Below, one piece after another: positions 34,274 through 42,836 of a stretch of 64,000 nucleotides of DNA. The position numbers and the translations under genes were made by a program. Every line of letters starts with the position of its first letter. Positions within the stretch are counted from its first letter, which is position 1. Location of the stretch: positions 62,001 to 126,000 of the forward strand of contig CAXBLA010000005.1 in NCBI GenBank assembly GCA_963976625.1, in the 5' to 3' direction. The notes under the pieces are model-generated. The model worked only from the letters and a program-made list of their open reading frames with translations. It was not told the DNA's origin and did not search any database. The stretch is from UBA1924 sp963976625 (lineage in GTDB: Bacteria; Planctomycetota; Phycisphaerae; Phycisphaerales; UBA1924).

Positions 34274-35131
34274 ATGCAACGAACAACGCTCAACGCGCCG
34301 CTGCAGTTCTCTGGCACAGGGCTGTTCTCCGCTCTGCCCTGCACGATCACGCTGCGCCCTTCGCACGATCATCGCGGAATCGTCTTTGAGCACATGGGCA
34401 AACAGATCCCAGCCCACATCGATGCGTTATCGAGCGTACCTGTGCACCCTGCGTTTGCGAGCATGCCGCCGCGGTGCACGGGTGTGGGTAACGACCAGAT
34501 CAACATCGCCACCATCGAGCATCTGCTCTCGGCCTTGTGCGGCCTGGGCATCAGCGATGCGCTTATCGAGATCGAATCGACCAATGCGCACTGCGAGATC
34601 CCCATCCTCGATGGCTCCGCGATCGAGTTCGTTCACGCGATCAACACCAGCGGGATCGAAACACTCGATGCCACAATCAAACCGATCACCATCACCGAGC
34701 GGATCGTGATTGAAGACGACGACGCATCAATCAGCATTGAGCCGAGCGAACAACCAAGCTACGCGTACACGCTCGATTATCCCCAGCCCGAGATCACCAA
34801 TGCGAGCGTCACCTGGGATGGCGACGCGAGCGATTATGCCGAGCGCATCGCCCACGCCCGCACCTTCTGTCTTGAGCACGAAGCCGACGCGATGCACAGC
34901 GCCGGGCTCTTTACACATCTGAGCACCAGCGACATGCTGGTGATCGCCAAAGCCGGCCCGATCGACAACACGCTGCGCGATCCCCGCGAGTGCGCCCTGC
35001 ACAAGCTGCTCGATCTGATCGGTGATCTGGCGCTCGTTGGCCGCCCATTGCAGGCGAAGGTGCACGCGATCAAGTCAGGGCATCGCATGGCCCATCAGGC
35101 GGCTCGGGCGATCATCGACCAACAATCTTGA
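34274..35131 (+). CDS. lpxC: UDP-3-O-acyl-N-acetylglucosamine deacetylase
   Basis: Zinc enzyme of the first committed step of lipid A synthesis. 285 residues. The zinc site is complete: TIEHLLSAL gives Glu82 and His83, ALHKLLDLIGDLAL gives His243 and Asp247, and KSGHRMAH gives the catalytic His270. The fold's second domain starts near 140. It is a stand-alone LpxC, not fused to FabZ as in some bacteria. It starts with ATG at 34274 right after the lpxD stop (34269-34271), so coupled translation is likely. Together with lpxD it indicates that the organism makes lipid A. Confidence 0.95.
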   Translation: MQRTTLNAPLQFSGTGLFSALPCTITLRPSHDHRGIVFEHMGKQIPAHIDALSSVPVHPAFASMPPRCTGVGNDQINIATIEHLLSALCGLGISDALIEIESTNAHCEIPILDGSAIEFVHAINTSGIETLDATIKPITITERIVIEDDDASISIEPSEQPSYAYTLDYPQPEITNASVTWDGDASDYAERIAHARTFCLEHEADAMHSAGLFTHLSTSDMLVIAKAGPIDNTLRDPRECALHKLLDLIGDLALVGRPLQAKVHAIKSGHRMAHQAARAIIDQQS

Positions 35132-35322
35132 TGCAATGACCAAGCTTGTGCGCAAAGTCGCGGCGCTGTGCCTGCGCACTGTTGCATTCTGTTGTGTGCA
35201 CTGTACCATTCCTCTGCCCGCCCGGCCGATGAGTCATCGGCTCGGTCTACCCCGCACAACGCCCCGTTGACGATCGATCGCGTGCGATCGTCGGCGTGGT
35301 TGAACACGCGGGGAGAACATAC

Positions 35323-35916
35323 ATGAACAACTTCAAGAACACACTCGGGCTATCAATCGTCATTGTGCTGATGACGCTGCTGGGCGGGTGCGCGGACATG
35401 CAGGGCGCATTGGCGCAAACCACACACTGGCGGGACCAAGCGAAGATGCTCGAAACCGATCTGCAGGCGCAGCTCGAAACGCTCGAGACCAATCAAGCGA
35501 CCATCGACCCGGCATCGCCGGCGGGCGCGTTCCTTGAATCGACAATCGAACACGCGAACGAAAAGATCGGCCTACTCAACGCGGCGATCGCGCAGGCCGA
35601 CGCGGTGATCAGCGAGGCGCAGAACCCGAGCGATCCGTTGACGGTGGCTGCCGAATCGCTCACGCCCTGGGTGCCCGCGCCGATCCAGGGGCCATTGGTG
35701 CTCGGGGCGGCGTTGGCGGCTTCGCTGATGCGCTCACGCAATCTCAAGCAGAGCGCGGCATCGATCATCCAATCCATCGAGCACACGCTCAACAGCGATC
35801 CTGAGTTCAAGCAACGATTTGTCGAGAACGCCAACACCATCCGTAAGATCCAGACCCCAGGTGCGCGCAAGCTGATCGATCGCACGGTCAAGAAGAAACC
35901 CGCGATCATCGGCTAG
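35323..35916 (+). CDS. Putative lipoprotein, unknown
   Basis: A 197-residue protein. A hydrophobic signal (about 8-22) leads into the lipobox LLGGC (Cys about 24), so it should be lipidated. A helical, Gln/Glu-rich segment (about 35-80) could be coiled coil, and a short hydrophobic stretch GPLVLGAALAASLM lies near 118-132. No family is recognised. ATG at 35323 chosen: GGGGAG lies 8 bases upstream; GTG at 35296 is less likely. It stands alone downstream of lpxC with a gap of 191 bases and no clear terminator. It is convergent with the next gene. Confidence 0.75.
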   Translation: MNNFKNTLGLSIVIVLMTLLGGCADMQGALAQTTHWRDQAKMLETDLQAQLETLETNQATIDPASPAGAFLESTIEHANEKIGLLNAAIAQADAVISEAQNPSDPLTVAAESLTPWVPAPIQGPLVLGAALAASLMRSRNLKQSAASIIQSIEHTLNSDPEFKQRFVENANTIRKIQTPGARKLIDRTVKKKPAIIG

Positions 35917-35933
35917 AACAAAAATCGGTTTCG

Positions 35934-36632
35934 TTACTTCGTTTCCATCACCAGCTCGAAGCGCCCGTTGCTGACCCGCAAGGCCAAAAGCTGTCCTACG
36001 CGCCCGTCGCCGATCTCTAGACGCCCCGCACCCACACGGTACTTCTTGTGCACCGCCCGCTCGTCGCTCATCGCGCTGACGATCGACATCGGAACGGGGG
36101 TGGTGCCCACATGCACCGAGGAGAGCGTGGCCCAGAGGTCGCCGAGCTCGTCGAGTTCGAGTTGAACCCTGGCCCATACGACCGACTTGCCCGACGCGTG
36201 GGTGACCAACGCGCCCAGCGTCATCTGGTCGCCATCGAGCCCGACGCGGACGGCTTCGATCTCGGTTGGCCAAGCGTCGTCGCCCAGGTGCGTCGTGATG
36301 GTGTTGATCAGGCGGGCTTCGAGCCAGGCGTTGGCTTGCTCGTGGTTGATGGCCACGGACCAAGTCGGGTCATCGGCATCGCGGACCATGGTGAGCTGCG
36401 TCGTGATCGCGTTTTCGAGCTGCTCGCCCTGCCGGACGATCTGCGGATCGTCGCGGCTGATCACGCCGAGCTTGCTCCACCAACTGGGTGTATTGGCGAG
36501 CCCGTTGATCGCCGCGATCAGCAGGATGGCGCTGAGGATCAACAGCACCATGCACACGATCGAGAGCCCGATCGCGTGCTGCTTGGTCCAGCTCTGGAGC
36601 TTGGAGTTCGCGATCATGAGTCGGGCAGGCAC
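35934..36632 (-). CDS. Single-helix membrane-anchored protein, unknown
   Basis: About 232 residues. A short cytoplasmic N-terminus precedes one long hydrophobic helix (about 22-42, GLSIVCMVLLILSAILLIAA). The rest is outside the membrane, mixed alpha/beta, with no cysteines in the soluble part and motifs such as INHEQANAWLEARL and VRVGLDGDQMTLGA. The pattern resembles membrane-anchored sensor-like proteins, but no family is recognised. Either GTG at 36632 or ATG at 36617 could be the start; neither has a strong ribosome site. The rpsI gene lies just upstream with its terminator between, so it is a separate unit. Confidence 0.75.
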   Translation of the reverse strand: MPARLMIANSKLQSWTKQHAIGLSIVCMVLLILSAILLIAAINGLANTPSWWSKLGVISRDDPQIVRQGEQLENAITTQLTMVRDADDPTWSVAINHEQANAWLEARLINTITTHLGDDAWPTEIEAVRVGLDGDQMTLGALVTHASGKSVVWARVQLELDELGDLWATLSSVHVGTTPVPMSIVSAMSDERAVHKKYRVGAGRLEIGDGRVGQLLALRVSNGRFELVMETK

Positions 36633-36681
36633 GCCATGACTGTACCCGCATTGTGGTTCGCGGGTGTTTACACATCGACAT

Positions 36682-36714
36682 AAAAAAACCAGCCCGGACG
36701 GATCCGGGCTGGTT
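36682..36714 (-). terminator. Intrinsic terminator of the rplM-rpsI operon
   Basis: A perfect 12-bp stem (36714-36703 with 36698-36687 on the minus strand), 4-base loop, and then TTTTT on the minus strand (A-run at 36682-36688). It lies about 40 bases after the rpsI stop. Confidence 0.9.
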
Positions 36715-36754
36715 GAAGAATCTGAGATTCGGCGAATACATCTCGCCAGTTCGA

Positions 36755-37285
36755 TTAACGCTTCGAGAACTGGAAGCGGGCGCGAGCACCGGGCTGGCCG
36801 TACTTCTTGCGTTCGACCTTACGGGCGTCGCGGGTCAGGAAGTTGGCTTCGCGGAGTGCGGCATCGAAGTTCGGGTCGTACCCGACGAGTGCGCGGGAGA
36901 TGCCCAGGCGGAGTGCCTGTGCCTGGCCCATGTAGCCGCCGCCGTGGAGGCGAACGAAGATATCGAACTTGCCTTCGGTGTTGGTCAGCTTGAGCGGTGC
37001 GACGGCGTCGGCGCGGTCCTGCATCTCGGAGAAGTACTCCTCGACGGTCTTGAACTTCTTGCGGTTGATCTGGATCTTGAGCTCGCCCTGATCGGCGTTC
37101 TGCGCTGGGCGGAAGCGGACGCGTGCGACCGCGGCCTTGCGTCGCCCGGTGCCCCACCACCAGCCGTGCTTGTCAGCCGGCTTTGGGTCTGGGAGCACGC
37201 GGACAGCCTGCTGGGTTTCTGCGGGGCCGGCGACATTTTCGCCCGCCATTTCTGGGTTGGTGATGGTGGTTTCGTAACCTGCCAT
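36755..37285 (-). CDS. rpsI: 30S ribosomal protein S9
   Basis: 176 residues, longer than the usual 130 because of an N-terminal extension of about 42 residues. The S9 core begins at GTGRRKAAVARV and continues through VRLHGGGYMGQAQALRLGISRAL and the KVERKKYGQPGARARFQFSKR end, which reaches the P-site tRNA in other ribosomes. The extension is acidic/neutral and of unknown role. It follows rplM with an 83-base gap and ends in a strong terminator. Confidence 0.96.
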   Translation of the reverse strand: MAGYETTITNPEMAGENVAGPAETQQAVRVLPDPKPADKHGWWWGTGRRKAAVARVRFRPAQNADQGELKIQINRKKFKTVEEYFSEMQDRADAVAPLKLTNTEGKFDIFVRLHGGGYMGQAQALRLGISRALVGYDPNFDAALREANFLTRDARKVERKKYGQPGARARFQFSKR

Positions 37286-37368
37286 GAGTATCTACCTTTC
37301 GTTCACTGCCCGCATCCACGCGTTCGATCACATGCCGAAGCGCTTTGGGCAGGGTGTGTAATCTGTCT

Positions 37369-37824
37369 TTAGAGTGCGATTGGGTTCGCGCCGGTGTGTG
37401 GGTGCTCAGCGCCTGGGTAGACCTTGAGCTTCTTGAGCATCTGGCGGCCAAGGCGGCTCTTGGGGAGCATGCGACGCACGGCTTCTTCGATGAGCAGCTC
37501 GGGCTTGCGATCACGCAGGTGCCCGTAGGTCTCGGCGCTCTGGCCACCGGGGTAGCCCGAGTAGGTCAGGCGGAGCTTCTGATCGGCCTTGTTGCCCGAG
37601 AGCTCGATGAGCGAAGCATTGGTGACGATGACGAAATCGCCACAATCGACATGCGGGGTGTACTCTGGGCGGTGCTTGCCCATGAGCACGGTCGCGATCT
37701 CGGTGGCCATGCGCCCGAGGCGCTGCTCGGAGGCGTCAACGATGCGCCACTGCTTGGCGACCTCGCCCTTCTTGGCGACGAAGGTCTGGCGGCGGAGGTG
37801 TGTGTGCTTCTTTGTTGATCCCAT
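37369..37824 (-). CDS. rplM: 50S ribosomal protein L13
   Basis: 151 residues, the usual length. Contains WRIVDASEQRLGRMATEIATVLMGKHRPEYTPHVDCGDFVIV, of which the middle is the L13 signature, and the C-terminal MLPKSRLGRQMLKKLKVYPGAEHPH. AAGGAG precedes the ATG by 7 bases. First gene of the standard rplM-rpsI ribosomal pair. Confidence 0.97.
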   Translation of the reverse strand: MGSTKKHTHLRRQTFVAKKGEVAKQWRIVDASEQRLGRMATEIATVLMGKHRPEYTPHVDCGDFVIVTNASLIELSGNKADQKLRLTYSGYPGGQSAETYGHLRDRKPELLIEEAVRRMLPKSRLGRQMLKKLKVYPGAEHPHTGANPIAL

Positions 37825-38242
37825 GGTTCAACTCCTTCTTTCGATTCAGATCCCGCACGCGGCGGGCGGCGACCGACCAAACGCGGAGCGAAAAAGCTCA
37901 ACGAAGATCAGCAACAACCGTGGTCGTGCTTGAAACGCTGCCTACCGGGCAGGGCGGACAGACGAAGCACGGGGCCAAGTCTGCATGTTTGTCGTATCAA
38001 TCCCGGACGCACAAAGCGTGTGGGGAAGGTAAATTAGCCCGCTGATTATCCAAAGTCCAGCCGACATTGGACACGATGAGCATATTCGATCAACCCATCC
38101 CAAGGAGCAACAGAGCCGATATGATCGTGTATCCTCTATGGATCGCCAGTATCATCGGATTTCATCAATGGGACCGGTTTCAACTGACCGATACCCGCAC
38201 GCGACCGCCCATTCTCGCCACGCCGACCGAGCGAACATTCAT
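37825..38242. other. Divergent gap between rplM and the CPBP protease gene
   Basis: A 418-base gap that must hold the rplM-rpsI promoter (minus) and the promoter of the protease gene (plus). The rplM ribosome site AAGGAG is clear, but I see no convincing consensus promoter on either strand and no leader hairpin resembling known L13 leaders. No RNA gene. Confidence 0.4.
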
Positions 38243-39883
38243 ATGACCGACACACCGAACGAAAACCAACAAAGCAACCCTTCATCCCAGCAGCCCCCCC
38301 GGGCCCCGGTGAAGAATTGGTCGCCGTTGGCTAATGCGATGCGTCACGACCACAGCGATCTGGTCACCAAGCGGGGCAACCCGATCGACCCCGCGGATCC
38401 GGGCAACCGAGCGACGCGCCTGGTCACGATGGTACTGACGCTGATCGTGGTGACGCTGGTGATCATTTGGCAAAATGTGCCCGACGAGTGGAAAGAGAAG
38501 ACCCTGCTTTCGCAGCCGACGCCCAAACAGGTGCAATCACCAGCCCTGCCAGCAGATGGACAGTTCGGGCAGGTCGATCTGATGGGGCGGGTCTTTCTGC
38601 GTGGGTATGACCTTTTACAATCAACCCAGGTTATGGACCAGTTCGCCGTGTTTGAAGGCAGTCTGAGCAACGAAGATCAAGTGCGTCTGATCATGCTCGC
38701 CGGAGAGTTCGAGGGCGATGCAGAGGCGCTCGATCGGATCAATGAGCTGCAATCTACATTGGTAAATGAAGAAGTCGATCGGAGCATGGATGAACTCGTC
38801 AAGAACATTGAACTCTCCGACGAGGATCTCGAAAAGCGAGCTGAGCACGATCTGATCTTCGAAGAGCTCAAGGCCCTTGAGACCATCTACACCGACGGGA
38901 TTGATGCGCTCGAAGACGAACAACGCGCACAGCTCAGCGCCCGCTACGGACTCATCGGCAAGGTCGCGCTGACGCACGGGCTCGACGATGACGACCCGTT
39001 CCGCGAGCCCTTCATCAACAACGGCATGAAGATCGGGATCTTTGGGCTATTGATTCTGATCGTGGGCGTGCTCGCGCCGATCACCGGGTTTGTGCTGTTG
39101 ATATTGGGGATCATCGGGTTCGCGAGCGGGAAGATGCGCATGCGGGCCCATGTGCCGACGCGCGGCGGTAGCGTGTTCCTCGAGACCTACGGCGTGTTCG
39201 TCTTCGGGTTCCTAGTCCTCACGGTGGGCACATTCTTCATCAACGCGCGATGGCCCGATATGGGATTGCTGCTGCTGCTCTTGCAGTGGTCGTTGCTGTT
39301 GTTTGTTTTCTGGGGGCTCGTGCGTGGGATGTACCCGGCCAACTGGCGCAAGGCCATCGGGCTCCATTGCGGCGAGGGGATCTTCAAAGAGATCGGGTGC
39401 GGGATCGTCGGCTATATCGCGTCCATCCCGGTCTACATTGTCGGGGTCTTGGTCACCGTCGTGGTGCTGGTGATTCAAGAAGGGCTCAGCTCGGGCAACG
39501 GGGGCGAGCCGGTCCAAGCCTCGAATCCGATTTTCGATATGATCGCCAACGGCGACATCTTCCTCGTGCTGCTGCTCTTTACGCTCGCCACGATCTGGGC
39601 GCCGCTGGTCGAAGAAGCGATCTTCCGCGGGGCGCTGTATCGCCACCTGCGTGGGTCATTGCATTGGGTGCTTGCGGCGTTCATCAGCGCGGTGCTCTTT
39701 GCGTATATGCACAACTATGGACCGTTGCTTGTTGCGCCGCTGATCGCGCTCGGGTTTATGTTCGCCGTGATGCGAGAATGGCGAGGCTCGCTGATCGCGC
39801 CGATCACCGCTCACTTCATGCACAACTTTACGCTGATGGTCTTTATGTTCACGCTGGTGCAGCTGATCAAAGACCCGCTCTAG
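38243..39883 (+). CDS. CPBP-family intramembrane protease with N-terminal extension
   Basis: A 546-residue membrane protein. A polar N-terminus (about 1-65), a first membrane helix (VTMVLTLIVVTLVIIW), and an acidic helical domain of about 200 residues outside or inside the membrane. Then at least seven hydrophobic helices and the CPBP motifs EEAIFRGALYRHLR (diad Glu-Glu plus Arg), FAYMHNYG and HFMHN, which form the glutamate/histidine active site. The family includes Rce1-like proteases and bacteriocin-immunity proteins; the substrate here is unknown. Start at 38243 (MTDTPNE). Its last 17 bases overlap the convergent gene at 39867. Confidence 0.88.
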   Translation: MTDTPNENQQSNPSSQQPPRAPVKNWSPLANAMRHDHSDLVTKRGNPIDPADPGNRATRLVTMVLTLIVVTLVIIWQNVPDEWKEKTLLSQPTPKQVQSPALPADGQFGQVDLMGRVFLRGYDLLQSTQVMDQFAVFEGSLSNEDQVRLIMLAGEFEGDAEALDRINELQSTLVNEEVDRSMDELVKNIELSDEDLEKRAEHDLIFEELKALETIYTDGIDALEDEQRAQLSARYGLIGKVALTHGLDDDDPFREPFINNGMKIGIFGLLILIVGVLAPITGFVLLILGIIGFASGKMRMRAHVPTRGGSVFLETYGVFVFGFLVLTVGTFFINARWPDMGLLLLLLQWSLLLFVFWGLVRGMYPANWRKAIGLHCGEGIFKEIGCGIVGYIASIPVYIVGVLVTVVVLVIQEGLSSGNGGEPVQASNPIFDMIANGDIFLVLLLFTLATIWAPLVEEAIFRGALYRHLRGSLHWVLAAFISAVLFAYMHNYGPLLVAPLIALGFMFAVMREWRGSLIAPITAHFMHNFTLMVFMFTLVQLIKDPL

Positions 39884-41108
39884 CGGGTGTTGCCGAGCCG
39901 GTGCCCTCTGCGACGCGCTTGAGCGCGGTGCCGGCGGCCCGTGTGATCACGATCAGCAGCAGCACGGCCGCGACGATCCCGGCGACGAGCATCCATTTGG
40001 GCTTCTCGATGTGCCCCGTCCAGCCGGTGAACTGCTGGCCGATGAGCACGGCCGCGAGCGTGCGGGGGAACATGCCCATCAGGGTCCCGAAGAAGAACAC
40101 GCCCCGGGGCACGCCCAACGACACAAGCAATAGGTTCGTGAGTGCAAAGGGCGCACTGGGCGATGCACGCAGCAGCGTGACGAGCAGCAGCGCCCGGCGG
40201 GGGCTCGCGTGGACCAGCGCGTCGCGGAGCATCAGGGCTTTGGGCTTGCGTTGGATCTCTTGCTCGACCCGGCTCTTGGCGATGCGCCCGACGAGCTCGT
40301 AGCCCACGAGCGATGCCCCGCCGAAGCCGAGCAGCGCCAGCGTGAGCCCCATGGGCACGCCGAAGGCGTAGCCCGCGAGAATCGCCTGCGAAACCGTCGG
40401 CAGGCATCCGAACCCGGCGAGGATCACAAAGCCCACCAGGTAGATCGACATCCCCATCGCCATGTGGGCGACGCTTGAGCCGTCGCCGATGAGGGCGACG
40501 CGGATGGGTTCCATATTGAGCACGAGCATGACGCCGGCGAACGACGGGATCGTGGACCACGCGACGCCCAAGATCGCAGCCGGTCCAAGCCGACGCAGCA
40601 TCGCGCATCCGTCATGGACGCGCTCGGTGCCAAGCCGATAGACGAAACCGTAGGCGAAGAGCGCGCCGGCCAAGGCGCACAGGGTCAGGATCTTCCAGTT
40701 GCCCGGGGAGTTGAGCAGGTTGTCACCGAGCCAGGTTTGGGAGCTTGGCGAGAGCGTAGGCATGACGAAAGGCAGCGAGATCAGCATCCCGACAAAGAGC
40801 ACGCCCCAATGCAAAGCTTGCGCACCAAAGCGGTTGGTGCGGGTGCGCTCGCGGGTGTGGGTGCTCGCCCCGACCATCACACAGGCGGCTCGCCCGAGCA
40901 GGGTCTTGGGGGCGACGCACTGGCTGCAGGGGCAGTCTTGGCCTGGTCCGGTGCAGGCCTGGCTGTCTGTCGGCTCGTCATCCATGATGTCGAGCTTGAC
41001 GACGCGCATAGGGATGCTGACGGGCCCGGATGGGGCTTTCTGCTGAACCGTGTCCTGAGCCGGGTCTTGCTCGGAATGTAATTGAGACTCGCTATCAACT
41101 ACTGGCAT
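39867..41108 (-). CDS. TVP38/TMEM64 (DedA-like) membrane protein with Cys-rich N-terminal extension
   Basis: 413 residues. The VTT/SNARE-associated domain covers about 180-370: IYLVGFVILAGFGCLPTVSQAILAGYAFG, the re-entrant Gly/Phe motif, and SPSAPFALTNLLLVSLGVPRG. Family members are lipid scramblase-like or transport membrane proteins. Before it lie about 95 polar residues with CTGPGQDCPCSQC, an unusual Cys cluster that could bind metal, then two membrane helices. The neighbour upstream (41126) is a paralogue 17 bases away, so the two are an operon. ATG at 41108 gives the full extension; an ATG inside (MRVVKLD) would drop part of it. Overlaps the CPBP gene by 17 bases. Confidence 0.85.
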   Translation of the reverse strand: MPVVDSESQLHSEQDPAQDTVQQKAPSGPVSIPMRVVKLDIMDDEPTDSQACTGPGQDCPCSQCVAPKTLLGRAACVMVGASTHTRERTRTNRFGAQALHWGVLFVGMLISLPFVMPTLSPSSQTWLGDNLLNSPGNWKILTLCALAGALFAYGFVYRLGTERVHDGCAMLRRLGPAAILGVAWSTIPSFAGVMLVLNMEPIRVALIGDGSSVAHMAMGMSIYLVGFVILAGFGCLPTVSQAILAGYAFGVPMGLTLALLGFGGASLVGYELVGRIAKSRVEQEIQRKPKALMLRDALVHASPRRALLLVTLLRASPSAPFALTNLLLVSLGVPRGVFFFGTLMGMFPRTLAAVLIGQQFTGWTGHIEKPKWMLVAGIVAAVLLLIVITRAAGTALKRVAEGTGSATPARAGL

Positions 41109-41125
41109 GCCAGAGTGTAGACCCC

Positions 41126-41968
41126 TCAGGCTTGGCTGTCATCCGCCGATTCGGCCGGCTGCTCTTCTGGCTCGGGCGGGAGATCACCGGTCCGCATCGC
41201 CGATTCCACGGCTCGGTTCGCCAGCTGCCCCAGCCCGACCAAGATCGCCACTGCGAGGATAATCCCGCCGATGATGAGCCACTTGGGTTTTTCGACCTCG
41301 TCCCAGCTCTCGACCTGGGCCCCGATCCAGACAGCCGCGAATGTTCGCGGGGCCATGCCAACGATCGTCGCGATCAGGAAGGGGATCATCTTCACGCCCG
41401 AGACGCTCATCACATAGTTGGTCAGGGCGAAGGGCGAGTTGGGCGGGACGCGGATGAGCGTCAGGATCAATAGTGCTCGGAGCTTGCCGTGACGGATAAA
41501 GGCATCGCGGATGATGGCGGCCTTTGGGTGCGATTCGATCTCATGCTCGACCTTCTTGCGCGCCACGGCCCCGGCGATCAGGTACCCGATGATCGACGCT
41601 CCGGCGAAGCCGACGAGGGCCGCGGGGAAGCCCCAGGTGATGCCGAAGGCGAAGCCGGCGAGGATGGCCTGTGACACGGTGGGTAAGAGCCCGAACCCGG
41701 CGGAGAGGATGAAGATCCCGATATAGATCGCGAGCCCAGCTTCCAACGAGAGCCCGGGCTGGTCTTCGGTCCCCCGTAGCCAGCCGGCGGCGACATCCAT
41801 CTTGACGAGCAGCGTGAGCCCGGCGATGGCCGGCAGCACCGCCCACGCGATCCCGAGCCAAGCCGCGGGCCCGAGTCGGGTGATGATCGCGCCGACGGAG
41901 TCGTGGTCTGGTGGGGCTTGAGCCGGTGATTCTGAAGGTTGTTCTGTGGGCATATCGGGCGTAGACAT
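41126..41968 (-). CDS. TVP38/TMEM64 (DedA-like) membrane protein, paralogue
   Basis: 280 residues, mostly hydrophobic. The core IYIGIFILSAGFGLLPTVSQAILAGFAFGITWG and the later PPNSPFALTNYVMSVSGV match the VTT domain; the two paralogues share both motifs. An Ala/Pro-rich N-terminus and an acidic C-terminus (EPEEQPAESADD) flank it. ATG at 41968 (MSTPDMP) chosen; ATG at 41980 is possible. It is transcribed with the second copy, and divergent from the zinc-ribbon protein gene. The copies probably form heteromers or differ in substrate; this is inference. Confidence 0.87.
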   Translation of the reverse strand: MSTPDMPTEQPSESPAQAPPDHDSVGAIITRLGPAAWLGIAWAVLPAIAGLTLLVKMDVAAGWLRGTEDQPGLSLEAGLAIYIGIFILSAGFGLLPTVSQAILAGFAFGITWGFPAALVGFAGASIIGYLIAGAVARKKVEHEIESHPKAAIIRDAFIRHGKLRALLILTLIRVPPNSPFALTNYVMSVSGVKMIPFLIATIVGMAPRTFAAVWIGAQVESWDEVEKPKWLIIGGIILAVAILVGLGQLANRAVESAMRTGDLPPEPEEQPAESADDSQA

Positions 41969-42031
41969 AGGGTCGATCATACGCCAAAGGATGATGCGGG
42001 TGGGTACTTCTCCGGGACTCGGGGATCTTGT

Positions 42032-42760
42032 ATGTATGTTCGAGCGTATAGGTTCTTGATGAGACGAGCCGTCAACACCATTCTGTGGACCCTGCTCTTG
42101 GGTCTGCTTGTGCTGGCCTTTTTGCCAAGCCAAGGGCGGGCGCGAGTGTGCTATGGGATCGGAGCCGCGAACTCGTTTGTCGTTCTCGAAACGCCTCAAG
42201 GTCTCGAAGTGCTCAGCGATAACGAGTTTATGTACATGTCCGATGAATCGATGAACCAAGTGTTCGACGAGGGCATCTACCTGACCAGCTACGCATCGAG
42301 GCAGGTCGGTCCATTGCCGGGGCTGTTCCAGTGCACCGTCAAAACAAGCTATCTGGCGAGTCCGGAGTCACTGAGGGTCCAAAACGACGAAGTACTGACG
42401 ACGCAACAACGACGCGTGATCTACGACGCGATTGTTGCGTACGCCAAGGCCGATCCGAACTTGGCATCGTATCGTCCGGGTCAGCCGCCAGTGGTTTCGT
42501 TTAGTAAGCACGAGTTCTTCGCAGAGACTCGACGGGTGATTCTGATTTTGGGGATTCCGCTGGCTTTGCTCTTGATTATTAACTGGCTGGTGGGCAAGTC
42601 TGGCAACGAGATCCAAGACCAACGCCGACAGCGCGGCGTGTGCATCCATTGCGAGTACAACTGTGCCGATCTGCCCTCCCCGATTTGCCCAGAGTGCGGC
42701 AAGCCCCACGCGGACCATGTCGATGCGGGCTCAACTTCACTTCCCGAATCCAACGCCTAG
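42032..42760 (+). CDS. Membrane protein with C-terminal zinc ribbon
   Basis: 242 residues. An N-terminal helix (about 14-31, TILWTLLLGLLVLAFLP) and a second helix near 172-191 (RVILILGIPLALLLIINWLVG) place about 140 residues outside the cytoplasm, and the C-terminus inside. The C-terminal zinc ribbon CIHCEYNCADLPSPICPECG (two CxxC pairs) is of the type common in small planctomycete membrane proteins. Function unknown. ATG at 42032 or ATG 42059. The promoter region is shared with the divergent TVP38 gene. Confidence 0.78.
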   Translation: MYVRAYRFLMRRAVNTILWTLLLGLLVLAFLPSQGRARVCYGIGAANSFVVLETPQGLEVLSDNEFMYMSDESMNQVFDEGIYLTSYASRQVGPLPGLFQCTVKTSYLASPESLRVQNDEVLTTQQRRVIYDAIVAYAKADPNLASYRPGQPPVVSFSKHEFFAETRRVILILGIPLALLLIINWLVGKSGNEIQDQRRQRGVCIHCEYNCADLPSPICPECGKPHADHVDAGSTSLPESNA

Positions 42761-42836
42761 ACTCTGTCGCATCCGCATCGGCGGGTGACCCACTGCTATT
42801 TTCAGCGAGAAAACGCTGTCAACGGAGTCCACGACC

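Noticed and set aside
32340..34286. Long minus-strand open frame (648 codons)
   Set aside because: Lies opposite skp and lpxD, both recognisable; no ribosome site and no domains.
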